A stretch of DNA of 64,000 nt from Cyclobacteriaceae bacterium. Lineage in GTDB: Bacteria > Bacteroidota > Bacteroidia > Cytophagales > Cyclobacteriaceae. Position numbers and translations under genes: made by a program. The notes under the pieces are model-generated. The model saw only the letters and a program-made list of their open reading frames with translations, searched no databases and had not been told where the DNA came from. The DNA is taken from positions 310,001-374,000 of the forward strand of contig JAEUUA010000013.1 in the NCBI GenBank assembly GCA_016787755.1. Direction: 5' to 3'. This document shows, in pieces, positions 32,563 to 41,767 of this stretch (positions are counted from its first letter, which is position 1; each line of letters begins with the position of its first letter).

Positions 32563-35070
32563 TTAGGATCTCAACCTGTTAATCCATTTCACACCTTCAA
32601 ACCACACGACTGAGCAGAATCCAATAGTTGTACAAATCAATAGTTGATTACTATCCAAGGTCTCAAATTGAAAAAATCTAGTAAACGGTTTTATAGTTAG
32701 AAGCAACACAAGAATTGTGATCGTAATAATAATGATCAAAGGCATTAAATTATTCTTGTATTTCAGTGTTGTAAGCATTGAAAAATGAAAAGACCGATTG
32801 ACTAATGTTAAAAATATATTGGCAGCAATCAATACAGTAAATGTCATAGTTCGTGTAAGCGACTCGTTATACCCCTCGCTAACAGCGTATTGATACATAA
32901 ATAGCGTTCCAATAGTAATAGCAAGGCCTTGTACAATACTGGTAGTAAGCTCTTTCCAGTTAAAAAAAGTGGCAGTCAAGGGTCTTGGCTTTTGCTGCAT
33001 GGTGTTTTTTTCCATGGGTTCATTTTCATAAATAATGGAACACGTAGGCCCCATAATCAATTCTAAAAAAATTATATGAATTGGTGAAAATATATTGGGA
33101 TAGACCCAGCCCAGAGTTAATGGAACAAATACCGTTAGAATAATCGGAATGTGAATGGATATAATGTACTGAATTGCCTTTTTAAGGTTAGTATAAATCT
33201 TTCTACCCGTTGCCACAGCATCCACCATTTTCGATAGATCATCCTGCAACAGGATTAGGGATGCTGCTTGCTTGGCAATCTCCGTCCCCTTTTTTCCCAT
33301 AGCTATACCAATATGAGCAGCCTTTAAGGCAGGTCCATCGTTCACGCCATCCCCTGTCATCGCTACTACTTCACCCTGAGCTTTCAAGGCATTTATTATT
33401 CTCAATTTGGCATCCGGAAACATCCTGGTAAATACATTTGTCTTTACCACACATTTTTTCAAATCATTACCGTCCAATGCCATTAATTCTTCTCCGGTGA
33501 TAAATTTATCATACCCGTGAAATCCGATCTGTTTAGCAATTGATAATGTTGTTTCTGAATTATCGCCTGTGATAATTTTTACTTTCAAACCGGCTTTATA
33601 AAAATCTTCCAATACGTTACGAATGTTCTTTTTTGGGGGATCATAAAAAGCCACTATTCCTTTAAACTTAAAATTCAATTCCTGCTGAGTAGCAGGAAAA
33701 TCGTTTCCTATAAAACTCGATTCTCCAACACCCAACACGCGATATCCTTCAGTCGCTAACGATTTTATTGCAGCTTGTATTTGTTCGTGCTCCTTTGCTG
33801 AGAGTGTTGACACTTTAATCAGTGCTTCAGGGGCTCCTTTTGCTGCAATGATTCGATTTCCCGAAACAGCTTCAAAGACGTGCGTCATCATCGGGGGCTT
33901 ACCCCCCAAAGGATATTCATGAACCAATTTAAAGTATGGACGCTCATCCATGGTTGATATCTCTTTGTAAACCTGATGCACAGCTACCTCCATAGCATCG
34001 AACGGTATAGGTTCGCTAGCCCACATGGCTAACCTAATCAATGACTTTACTTCATCTGTCAATTCATCTTCTAAGTTTGTTATTTTTTGAGTTGACAGTA
34101 AAAAGACTTTTACCAGGCTCATCCTGTTTTCTGTAATTGTTCCGGTTTTATCGGAACAGATTACCGTTGCACTTCCTAGAGTCTCAACTGTTTTCATGTG
34201 TTTTACCACTACTCCTATTTTCATCAGGCGCCAGGCTCCCAGTGCCATAAAGGTGGTAAAGGCAACCGGAATCTCTTCCGGCAAAATACTCATGGCTAGC
34301 GTTAACGCATTGAGCAGACTATTTAGAAAATTTAACGAATGCCAATAATTAATACCCCACACAATCATGAAAACAATGGCCCCTACCACAACCATTTTCT
34401 TTACAAAATTGTTTATCTGTAATTCTAATGGGGTTTTCTCTTCCTCAATATTTTCTAAACTCTTCCCAATTTTACCCAACCTGGTATGGTTACCAATATG
34501 GGTAATGGTGGCTATCGCTAACCCACTGGCAACCGTTGTTCCTGAAAAAATTCGATTGTCTTCACTTGTCTTATCTTTAAAAACAGAAAAAGCTTCTCCT
34601 GTAAGAATTGATTCGTTGACAGCAAAATCATTGGAATGAACGATTACTCCATCGGCAGTAATTGAAATACCTTCCTCTACAATCAAACTATCCCCCACCA
34701 CCAAATCAACACTTTTAATCTCCATCACAATACCATTTCGAATAACTTTACAATTAGGCTGTATAAAGTTTTTTAAATTTTCAAGTGCATCACGACTTCT
34801 TGAATCCTGATAAAGCGATATTACTGCTATTAAAATAATAGCCAACGAAAGAAATATTGCATCTCCGGTTTCGCCACTCAAAAAATAAATTAGAGCCGCT
34901 GCCAACAGCAAAATAACCATTGGCTCTTTGACAATACTTTTAATAGCGGCTATGACGGCACTATCCTTCTTAGCTGTGAGTTTATTTTGCCCATACTTTA
35001 TTCTTGCTTCGGCAACTTGCTCATCAGTAAGACCATTAATATTGAAGTTATTAGAAGACATACTTAACAT
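32563..35070 (-). CDS. Cation-translocating P-type ATPase (P2-like)
   Basis: An 835-residue ion pump; ATG 35061 would give a protein three residues shorter. Domain order: cation ATPase N-terminal domain, actuator with LTGEAF near 156, TM4 motif PEEIP (264-268), the phosphorylated Asp307 in CSDKTGTITENRM, nucleotide-binding domain with KGAPEALIKV, hinge TGDGVNDGPALKAAHIGIAM and six C-terminal helices. It resembles calcium-pump-like P2 ATPases, but TM4 has PEEIP instead of PEGLP, and the TM6 segment reads ELIMGPTCSI, with Gly674 where related pumps have a cation-liganding Asp. The transported ion is thus open. Last gene of the comEC-recQ run, 28 bases after recQ. Confidence 0.88.
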   Translation of the reverse strand: MLSMSSNNFNINGLTDEQVAEARIKYGQNKLTAKKDSAVIAAIKSIVKEPMVILLLAAALIYFLSGETGDAIFLSLAIILIAVISLYQDSRSRDALENLKNFIQPNCKVIRNGIVMEIKSVDLVVGDSLIVEEGISITADGVIVHSNDFAVNESILTGEAFSVFKDKTSEDNRIFSGTTVASGLAIATITHIGNHTRLGKIGKSLENIEEEKTPLELQINNFVKKMVVVGAIVFMIVWGINYWHSLNFLNSLLNALTLAMSILPEEIPVAFTTFMALGAWRLMKIGVVVKHMKTVETLGSATVICSDKTGTITENRMSLVKVFLLSTQKITNLEDELTDEVKSLIRLAMWASEPIPFDAMEVAVHQVYKEISTMDERPYFKLVHEYPLGGKPPMMTHVFEAVSGNRIIAAKGAPEALIKVSTLSAKEHEQIQAAIKSLATEGYRVLGVGESSFIGNDFPATQQELNFKFKGIVAFYDPPKKNIRNVLEDFYKAGLKVKIITGDNSETTLSIAKQIGFHGYDKFITGEELMALDGNDLKKCVVKTNVFTRMFPDAKLRIINALKAQGEVVAMTGDGVNDGPALKAAHIGIAMGKKGTEIAKQAASLILLQDDLSKMVDAVATGRKIYTNLKKAIQYIISIHIPIILTVFVPLTLGWVYPNIFSPIHIIFLELIMGPTCSIIYENEPMEKNTMQQKPRPLTATFFNWKELTTSIVQGLAITIGTLFMYQYAVSEGYNESLTRTMTFTVLIAANIFLTLVNRSFHFSMLTTLKYKNNLMPLIIIITITILVLLLTIKPFTRFFQFETLDSNQLLICTTIGFCSVVWFEGVKWINRLRS

Positions 35071-35098
35071 TTCCGCTAAATGACTTGAGATACTGATA

Positions 35099-37000
35099 CT
35101 ATATTCTTCTTAAAACCCAAAATTCATCATATGCTATTTTAGCAGAGTCTACCATTTCCCGAACCACCTCTATAAACAGCTCCTTTTCGACTGGGTCCAC
35201 TGCAGTCTCAAGGTCTTCCACCGTCATTGGCTTCTGTTTTAGTAAATACAAAATCTGTTGTTCGTAATCTTTGAGCATGGCAAGATTTTCTTTTTTTCGT
35301 TTGCTAATACAAACATCACACGTGCCACAGGTTGAGTAGGTCACCTCATCAAAATATTCCTGAATTACTTGCATGCGACATTGATGGTCCTGCTCAGCAT
35401 ACTTTTTCATTGCCTCCATTTTTGATAAATGAAGTTCGCGTCTGCGGTCATATTCTTTTTTATCGATAGGCAATCGCTCAGCGTCTTGTCTGGCCAGCAC
35501 AAAAATAATTTTCGGGCTTTCATTGACAGGCTCATAGACAATTACCTGCAGATTATGTAATTGTTCAAGTTCCAGTTTGACGGTAGCCATGGACTGTTTT
35601 AACATTTTGGCAATTTGCGATTCGGATATGGGTGTAAAGTCAGTGTACAGTTCTCCCCCATACAATCGCAACAACGCTTTAATAACTACATCAAAACGTG
35701 CATTCGCAACCTGAAACTCATACAGCTTCTTCTTATCAAATGATATGTGAAGCAAGGAAGGGCGATAAAAACTTTCATTGAATTCAAGTAGGCCAAACTC
35801 TTCCAATTTTTTTAAGGCAGGATAAACTTCCGTTGATTTTACATTGAATTTTTTACAAAATGTTTCAAGATCAAAATCATAACTCTCACCCTGACTACTA
35901 CCTTCCGCAATTTGAAATTGGTTTGCCAGCGCCTGATAGATCTTCTTTAGATAATTTATTTCAGGTTGAGATTGTAAGACCTTATTTTGAAGAGCCTGCA
36001 CATCTACTTCATGAATAATGATAGCTGCATACGAGCGCTTTCCATCACGCCCTGCCCGCCCTGCCTCCTGATAATACGACTCAAGATTCTCAGGCAAATC
36101 CATGTGCACCACAACCCGAACATCGGGCTTGTTAATTCCCATTCCAAACGCATTAGTAGCCACCATCACGCGTATCTTATTACTAATCCATTCCTCTTGT
36201 CTCACGGTCCGTTCCTGATAAGTCAACCCGGCATGATAGAACGTGGAAGAGAATCCATTCCTACTAAGCATGGCAGCCAACAGCGCGGTTGATTTTCGTG
36301 ATCGAACATAAACAATAGCTGCCCCGGGTACTTTCCGTAAAACCTCCAATAATTTCTTTTCCTTGGTCTCTGTCTTTCGTACTACAAATGAAAGATTGTC
36401 GCGCGCAAAACTTTTTTGAAAAACTTTAGGTGCAGAAAGGGTTAGTTTTTCAGCTATATCATCTTTTACAAGTTTCGTTGCTGAGGCTGTTAAGGCAATA
36501 AAGGGAACTCCGGGCTTACGTTCCCGTAAGTCAGCAATTTTTAAATACGGTGGTCTGAAATCATAGCCCCACTGTGAAATGCAATGCGCCTCATCAATCG
36601 CCACCAGGCACACATTCATTTTTATTACCCTTGCTTTGAACAAATCCGTTTGCAAGCGCTCGGGTGAGAGATAAAGAAATTTTATATTTCCATACACACA
36701 ATTATCAAGTGTGATATCAATTTCTCGATGATGCATGCCTGCATGAACCGCTACAGCGGGAATCCCCAATTGTTTCAATTGTTTTACCTGATCTTGCATG
36801 AGTGCGATGAGCGGTGTAATTACCAGACAAATTCCATCCTGCATGAGTGCGGGAATTTGAAAGCAAACGGACTTACCCCCTCCGGTTGGAAGAATAGCAA
36901 CTACATCGCGCTTCGCTAACACCGCCTCAATGATCTCTTCTTGTGGTGATCGAAATTGAGCGTGCCCCCAATACTTGCTAAGGATTTCGAGCGAAGTCAT
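35099..37000 (-). CDS. recQ: ATP-dependent DNA helicase RecQ
   Basis: A 3'-to-5' superfamily 2 helicase for recombination and replication repair. The 633-residue protein has Walker A ILPTGGGKSVCFQIPAL near 35, the DEAH box AIDEAHCISQWGYDFRPPYL near 133, motif V-VI VATNAFGMGINKPDVRVVVH and YYQEAGRAGRDG near 290-320, and a zinc-binding RecQ C-terminal region with Cys pattern in CRMQVIQEYF and CGTCDVC near 540-565. No clear HRDC domain follows. The gene begins on the base after the enoyl-CoA hydratase stop codon, so the two are co-translated. Confidence 0.95.
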   Translation of the reverse strand: MTSLEILSKYWGHAQFRSPQEEIIEAVLAKRDVVAILPTGGGKSVCFQIPALMQDGICLVITPLIALMQDQVKQLKQLGIPAVAVHAGMHHREIDITLDNCVYGNIKFLYLSPERLQTDLFKARVIKMNVCLVAIDEAHCISQWGYDFRPPYLKIADLRERKPGVPFIALTASATKLVKDDIAEKLTLSAPKVFQKSFARDNLSFVVRKTETKEKKLLEVLRKVPGAAIVYVRSRKSTALLAAMLSRNGFSSTFYHAGLTYQERTVRQEEWISNKIRVMVATNAFGMGINKPDVRVVVHMDLPENLESYYQEAGRAGRDGKRSYAAIIIHEVDVQALQNKVLQSQPEINYLKKIYQALANQFQIAEGSSQGESYDFDLETFCKKFNVKSTEVYPALKKLEEFGLLEFNESFYRPSLLHISFDKKKLYEFQVANARFDVVIKALLRLYGGELYTDFTPISESQIAKMLKQSMATVKLELEQLHNLQVIVYEPVNESPKIIFVLARQDAERLPIDKKEYDRRRELHLSKMEAMKKYAEQDHQCRMQVIQEYFDEVTYSTCGTCDVCISKRKKENLAMLKDYEQQILYLLKQKPMTVEDLETAVDPVEKELFIEVVREMVDSAKIAYDEFWVLRRI

Positions 37001-37774
37001 TTACCAATGAAATTCTTGCTTATTGAGAAATGCTGCAATTCCCTTCTTACAATCATCGGTAGCCCGAGCCTTTGCATTCATAGTGGCGGCCAGATTTAAT
37101 GCATCTTCTAAAGGCAACCCTTGTGTTTCTGAAATAAGCTGTTTGGTTAACTCCATTGATTGGGTAGAATTAGTTTTGATTAGATGTTGCGCAAAGTCAA
37201 ATACAGAAGTCTCTAGCTCTCCCTTGGTTACAATCTTTGTTACTATTCCCAGCGTTTGCGCCTCCTCTGCTTTGATAATTTCACCTGTCAATAATAGTTG
37301 ACGAGCTCTTTGCTCACCAACTTTTCTTATCAGAAAAACAGCCACCAACGCAGGTATAAAACCAATTTTCACTTCAGTATATCCAAACTTAGCTTCCGGA
37401 ACTGCGAATGTAAAATCACATACGTTTGCCAATCCACAACCTCCCGCCAAGGCATGACCTTGCACTTGTGCAATCACAACTTTTTTTAAGGAATAAATTT
37501 TCAGAAATAATTCTTTCAATTGATTTGAGTCAGCAAGATTTTCATCGTAAGTAAATTTTTGTAGCTGTTGAAGATACGCTAAATCAGCCCCGGCACAAAA
37601 AGATTCCCCGTTTGCCTTTAACACAACCATCTTTACATTGGTGTCATTCTCAGCATTAATGAAAGCTGATTTCAACTCGGTTATCAATTGATGACTTAAG
37701 GCGTTGCGCTTATCCGGTCTGTTTAGGGTAATGTAACCTACTCGTTCGCTAACTGAATATTCTACTAAACTCAT
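37001..37774 (-). CDS. Enoyl-CoA hydratase/isomerase family protein
   Basis: A crotonase-fold enzyme of 257 residues acting on acyl-CoA thioesters. Motifs: RPDKRNALSHQLI, SFCAGADLAYLQQL with the oxyanion-hole CAGAD, GHALAGGCGLANVCDF, and FGYTEVKIGFIPALV with the conserved glutamate, then GEIIKAEEAQTLGIV. The pattern is like methylglutaconyl-CoA or short-chain enoyl-CoA hydratases. It sits with no space between comEC (two bases) and recQ (none), so it is transcribed with DNA-processing genes although no acyl-CoA neighbours are present. Confidence 0.92.
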   Translation of the reverse strand: MSLVEYSVSERVGYITLNRPDKRNALSHQLITELKSAFINAENDTNVKMVVLKANGESFCAGADLAYLQQLQKFTYDENLADSNQLKELFLKIYSLKKVVIAQVQGHALAGGCGLANVCDFTFAVPEAKFGYTEVKIGFIPALVAVFLIRKVGEQRARQLLLTGEIIKAEEAQTLGIVTKIVTKGELETSVFDFAQHLIKTNSTQSMELTKQLISETQGLPLEDALNLAATMNAKARATDDCKKGIAAFLNKQEFHW

Positions 37775-37776
37775 TT

Positions 37777-39852
37777 CTAATTTGTTAATGTAAATGCACC
37801 TTCATCTAACACAGCATGCAATCGATCTGTATCTGTTTCAGCTAATCTCTTCCATTTATTAATATACCTTCTTGAATTGCTGCCATCCAAAATGATTTTC
37901 TTAGCCGGAATATCTTCTAGCCGCTCAGGAATAGGTAGCGAATTCTTCGCGACAACAAGGTAATCGATTTCAGCCGATTGAGGTAATTGCTGATCTTTAT
38001 TCTTTGCAAAAGCAATTTTAGTATTATTCCATGAATACACTTCTAGTCCTTGAATCCCCTTTGAGAAAGGAACTGCTGTATGGATAGTAGAAACTCCACG
38101 CTGCAATCGGTTAGGCCGGATGTGGAATCGAATTCTCTCTTCATCGTGCTGTAAGGTTGAATCGGCATTAAAATAACTCACTCCCCGGTCAATCCATTCC
38201 ATGGCTGAATGACCCGAAACGCTATATACTACAAACTGCTTACGATCGACAACATTGCGAAAGTGAATAACCTGCGTAACCACAAACGTCAATGCAATTA
38301 ATGCTGCCGCATAAAGCCATTGTATGGATCTCGTCTGAATCATTGCTATACTAAAAGCCAACAAAAGAATAATTAACCAGCATTGAAAAGTAGTTAAGTA
38401 AATGCCACTCACTAAGCTAAAAGGCAAGTCCTCCGTTTTAAAAACAAGCCAATTGAGTAATTGAATAAATCCAACTAGAATTTTCCCGATAAGCCAGGCA
38501 GCAGATGACCACGCACTAAAAATTAATAACGCAATACCTCCTACCAGAATTAATGTAGATAATGGGATCACAAAAAGATTCGACATTAAAAAATAAACTG
38601 GAAATTGATGGAAGTACAACATGCTTAATGCGAACGTTGAAATTTGAGCCGCAATGGAAACACACGTAATCTGCCATACCCAGTCCCCTATTCTGTTGTC
38701 AATTTCCCACAAATTGTAAATAGGTCTTTGTAAATACACAATACCCATCACTGCCAGGTAAGACAATTGAAAGCCCACCGACATGATTAAGTAAGGGTTA
38801 TAAATGAGCAGAACAAACGCTGAAGCCGCTAACGTGTTATAAATATTTGTTCGCCAGCCTAACGGCCTAGCCAATGCAATGAACGAAAACATAGTTACCG
38901 CCCGCAACACTGAAGGTGACAGCCCAGTAACAAATGCAAAAGACCAAAGAAACAAAATACTGATTAAGGCGATGATCCATCGGCTCCTTGCAAATGACTT
39001 TACTGGTTGCAGCAGTAAAAGAATAATTCCATAAAGGATGCCTACGTGCAAACCCGAGACGGCCAATACATGCATGGCACCACTGGCCGCGTAGGCATTT
39101 TGCAAATCCGTATCAATGCCTTCCGTAACACCCAGTACTAAAGCCATGGCTATAGCCTGCTCTTGCTCACCTGGAATATTTTGTCTTATTACTTGGGAAG
39201 CCCAGGCTCGCACCCGATGTGAATAATATATAAATCCCTTTCGTTGGGCGGATTTAATAAACCTCACCTGATTGGCTTGAAGAAATTGTTGATGGTATGT
39301 GTTACGAAAGGTAAGAAAGCGCTTGAAATCAAACTCGTTAGGATTGGCGGGTGGATTTATTTCCTGGGGTGATCCTTGTATCAAAAGTCTATCTCCATAC
39401 AACCAATGTATTTGTTCCATTGACCTCTTTGAAACATAAATCAACACATTGCCACTTGCTTCTTTCCAAGCATCTGTTTTTACCTTTACAATCTCTACTT
39501 GAACCTTCCACGATCTGGCTTTCAACTCAGGCGCAGTGCGGACAATGGCTTCATAGGCAAGAATCGGATTTTTTTCATGTAGGATATGATTACGCTCGCT
39601 GCTCCCCGTATTATTCATAAGATGAAGATACCCAAACAACGTAATGCAAAATAATCCGATCATGCCACTCAGCACTTTCAGTGATCGGGATCGGAAAATA
39701 AAGTAAGTGATTAGGTATAACACTGTTGAAGTAAGCAGCAAATAAAAAGCAGTCTGCTCAGTGATTACGTTGGGTTGATAGATGGCTAATAAAATCCCGC
39801 CTACAAGAAATAGCGTGATCCGCACCATCGCAAAAGGCACCCAACGTAGCAT
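37777..39852 (-). CDS. ComEC/Rec2-family competence channel
   Basis: A 691-residue polytopic inner membrane protein proposed to pass single-stranded DNA during transformation. The N-terminal part has several helices and an OB-like soluble section (DUF4131-type) near 90-190. The competence domain begins with the hallmark ASGAMHVLAVSGLHVGILYGI near 255-275, followed by SPSVLRAVTMFSF and more helices. The C-terminal 160 residues lack the HxHxDH zinc motif of the metallo-beta-lactamase domain found in longer ComEC proteins. First gene of the run with enoyl-CoA hydratase and recQ. Confidence 0.9.
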   Translation of the reverse strand: MLRWVPFAMVRITLFLVGGILLAIYQPNVITEQTAFYLLLTSTVLYLITYFIFRSRSLKVLSGMIGLFCITLFGYLHLMNNTGSSERNHILHEKNPILAYEAIVRTAPELKARSWKVQVEIVKVKTDAWKEASGNVLIYVSKRSMEQIHWLYGDRLLIQGSPQEINPPANPNEFDFKRFLTFRNTYHQQFLQANQVRFIKSAQRKGFIYYSHRVRAWASQVIRQNIPGEQEQAIAMALVLGVTEGIDTDLQNAYAASGAMHVLAVSGLHVGILYGIILLLLQPVKSFARSRWIIALISILFLWSFAFVTGLSPSVLRAVTMFSFIALARPLGWRTNIYNTLAASAFVLLIYNPYLIMSVGFQLSYLAVMGIVYLQRPIYNLWEIDNRIGDWVWQITCVSIAAQISTFALSMLYFHQFPVYFLMSNLFVIPLSTLILVGGIALLIFSAWSSAAWLIGKILVGFIQLLNWLVFKTEDLPFSLVSGIYLTTFQCWLIILLLAFSIAMIQTRSIQWLYAAALIALTFVVTQVIHFRNVVDRKQFVVYSVSGHSAMEWIDRGVSYFNADSTLQHDEERIRFHIRPNRLQRGVSTIHTAVPFSKGIQGLEVYSWNNTKIAFAKNKDQQLPQSAEIDYLVVAKNSLPIPERLEDIPAKKIILDGSNSRRYINKWKRLAETDTDRLHAVLDEGAFTLTN

Positions 39853-39952
39853 GAGGGAAGTTAGAGATTGGCGTTAAGTAATGCAAACAATAATCAGAGT
39901 TACTTGAGTTATCCACTAATGATATTAATTTAGAATTTGTTATAAACTTAAA

Positions 39953-40354
39953 TTACTCAGCGTTAACTTTTAACGCCTCCTTTAGTTTGTCGAAATCTTT
40001 ATCGTTAATAACAAAATAATTAAACTCAACGGCCATTTTATGCTCCTTCCTTTTGATATAAGATTTTGAGAATAAACCCTCCTCCAATTCAAATTTCTCT
40101 ATGTCATTAATCTCCACATAATCCTCATAAAAAAAATCTCTTATTACAATCAATTGAGTACCTCTTATTTCGAAATAATTAGGCTTCAAAATAAGTCTAA
40201 TTAGAACCACCGTACTGGCAAGTAACAAGAAGAACCACAAATATGACCACGAAGTTTGTACCATGAATATTCTCAAAACACAAGTCGCTATAATTAATCC
40301 ATAGCTTAAGTAGGACCATAAAGATCGTCTTACATTACAAAGTGGAGTCATCAA
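39953..40354 (-). CDS. Two-helix membrane protein with PH-like domain, unknown
   Basis: A 133-residue protein with two transmembrane helices near 14-30 (YLSYGLIIATCVLRIFMV) and 36-53 (YLWFFLLLASTVVLIRLIL), then a soluble domain of about 75 residues with alternating strands (YFEIRGTQLIVIRDFFYEDY, INDIEKFELEEG, VEFNYFVINDKDFDKLKEAL) resembling bacterial PH-like domains. No exact family was recognised. It is monocistronic or follows a DUF1330 gene by 23 bases on the same strand. Confidence 0.6.
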   Translation of the reverse strand: MMTPLCNVRRSLWSYLSYGLIIATCVLRIFMVQTSWSYLWFFLLLASTVVLIRLILKPNYFEIRGTQLIVIRDFFYEDYVEINDIEKFELEEGLFSKSYIKRKEHKMAVEFNYFVINDKDFDKLKEALKVNAE

Positions 40355-40377
40355 AGCAAATTAAAAGAATGTGAAGA

Positions 40378-40671
40378 TTACCCTTCAAAACCTTCCACAA
40401 CAATCATTTTAGTAGATGATGTACGTTGGCGTAGTGCTTTGGCAGGGGCATACTCTTCGGAGGCCCACCATGCTTTTGCCAACTCTATAGAAGGAAATTC
40501 CAGCATCACAAATCGTTTCGGGCTCCAGTCACCTTCCAGAGTTTCGGTTTTTCCACCCCGAACAATAAACTTACCCTGAAAATTTTTCAAAGAACCCGGA
40601 GTAAGTTTTTTGTAGTCCTCATATTCCGTTGGATTATGAACGTCTACTTCTACAACCACGTAAGCGGGCAT
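40378..40671 (-). CDS. DUF1330-family protein
   Basis: A 97-residue dimeric ferredoxin-like alpha/beta barrel protein. The family pattern is clear: PAYVVVEVDVHNPTEYEDY at the start, FIVRGGKTETLEGDW near 33-47, RFVMLEFPSIELAKAWWASEEY near 50-72, and a final KMIVVEGFEG. No enzymatic activity is established for the family. It lies between phoH and the PH-like membrane protein on the same strand. Confidence 0.9.
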   Translation of the reverse strand: MPAYVVVEVDVHNPTEYEDYKKLTPGSLKNFQGKFIVRGGKTETLEGDWSPKRFVMLEFPSIELAKAWWASEEYAPAKALRQRTSSTKMIVVEGFEG

Positions 40672-40713
40672 ATTACTTTAATTTGAGGATTTGAGAATAA
40701 TATAATTTGAAAA

Positions 40714-41676
40714 TTAAGATGATTGATTCGATGATGGAGTCACTTTGCCATACGCTTCAATAATATCGCGCACTAACTTATGGCGCACTACATCGCGTTC
40801 ATTTAGTTCTACAATTCCTATTCCCTTAACATCTTTCAAAATCTTTACCGCTTCGTTCAATCCAGATTGTTGATTGCGGGGCAAATCAATTTGTGAAGCA
40901 TCGCCTGTCACAATCATTTTAGATTCTGGCCCCATGCGGGTAAGAAACATTTTCATTTGCATAGGAGTTGTATTCTGCGCTTCATCCAATAGGATAAATG
41001 CATTGTTAAGGGTGCGGCCTCGCATGTAGGCGAGCGGGGCGATTTCAATAATTTCGCGTTCCATATAATACTTGAGCTTCTCGAACGGCACCATGTCATT
41101 GAGTGCATCATAGATTGGACGCAAGTAAGGGTCAATTTTTTCTTTCAAGTCACCGGGCAAAAAACCGAGGTTCTCGCCAGCCTCCACTGCAGGGCGGGTA
41201 ATGATAATTTTTTTTACTTGCTTATTCTTCAATGCCTTAATAGCCATCGCTACCGAAACAAAAGTCTTTCCAGTTCCAGCCGGACCAAGGGCAAAAACCA
41301 AATCGTGATCTTTAACGGCTTGAACCAATCGTTGCTGATTAGGGGTCTTGGCTTTAATGGATGAGCCTTTAGTGCCATACAGAATGATCCCATCGGGTGA
41401 ATCCTCTGCTACAAACTCCTGACGCTCCTGAGCAATATACCCACGAACGTTCTCCTCGCTTATGCGGCCAAACTGGTGGAAGTGCTCCGTTAAGGAGTTA
41501 AGAATATCCGTAATCTGTAAAATGTCAGGAGCCTCCCCTTTTACCAAAATCTCGTTGCCACGAGAAATAATCTTACTCTTGGGAAAGGCGGTGGCCAATT
41601 GACTAATATTCTTATTCTCTACTCCTAAAAAATCGGTGAGTGGAATATCTTCTAAGGTGATGGTTTTCTCTATCAA
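40714..41676 (-). CDS. PhoH family ATPase
   Basis: A cytoplasmic P-loop ATPase; homologues are associated with RNA metabolism and some have RNA helicase-like activity. Walker A FALGPAGTGKTFVSVAMAI, Walker B AFILLDEAQNTTPMQMKMF, VTGDASQIDLPRNQQSGL and the family segment RPAVEAGENLGFLPGDLKEKIDPYLRP are all present. The frame is open to an ATG at 41778, but that start overlaps the divergent gene and adds a cysteine-rich, unlike tail. TTG at 41676 begins MIEKTITLEDIPLTDF-like sequence as in relatives, giving 320 residues. Confidence 0.9.
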   Translation of the reverse strand: MIEKTITLEDIPLTDFLGVENKNISQLATAFPKSKIISRGNEILVKGEAPDILQITDILNSLTEHFHQFGRISEENVRGYIAQERQEFVAEDSPDGIILYGTKGSSIKAKTPNQQRLVQAVKDHDLVFALGPAGTGKTFVSVAMAIKALKNKQVKKIIITRPAVEAGENLGFLPGDLKEKIDPYLRPIYDALNDMVPFEKLKYYMEREIIEIAPLAYMRGRTLNNAFILLDEAQNTTPMQMKMFLTRMGPESKMIVTGDASQIDLPRNQQSGLNEAVKILKDVKGIGIVELNERDVVRHKLVRDIIEAYGKVTPSSNQSS

Positions 41677-41767
41677 TGAAGTAAAGTAGTTTAAATCAAT
41701 TAATTTTGTTTGTAAAAGTAAACAAATCCAGCCCAAGCAAAAACCAAAAGGGCGGTATCGTTCGCGC

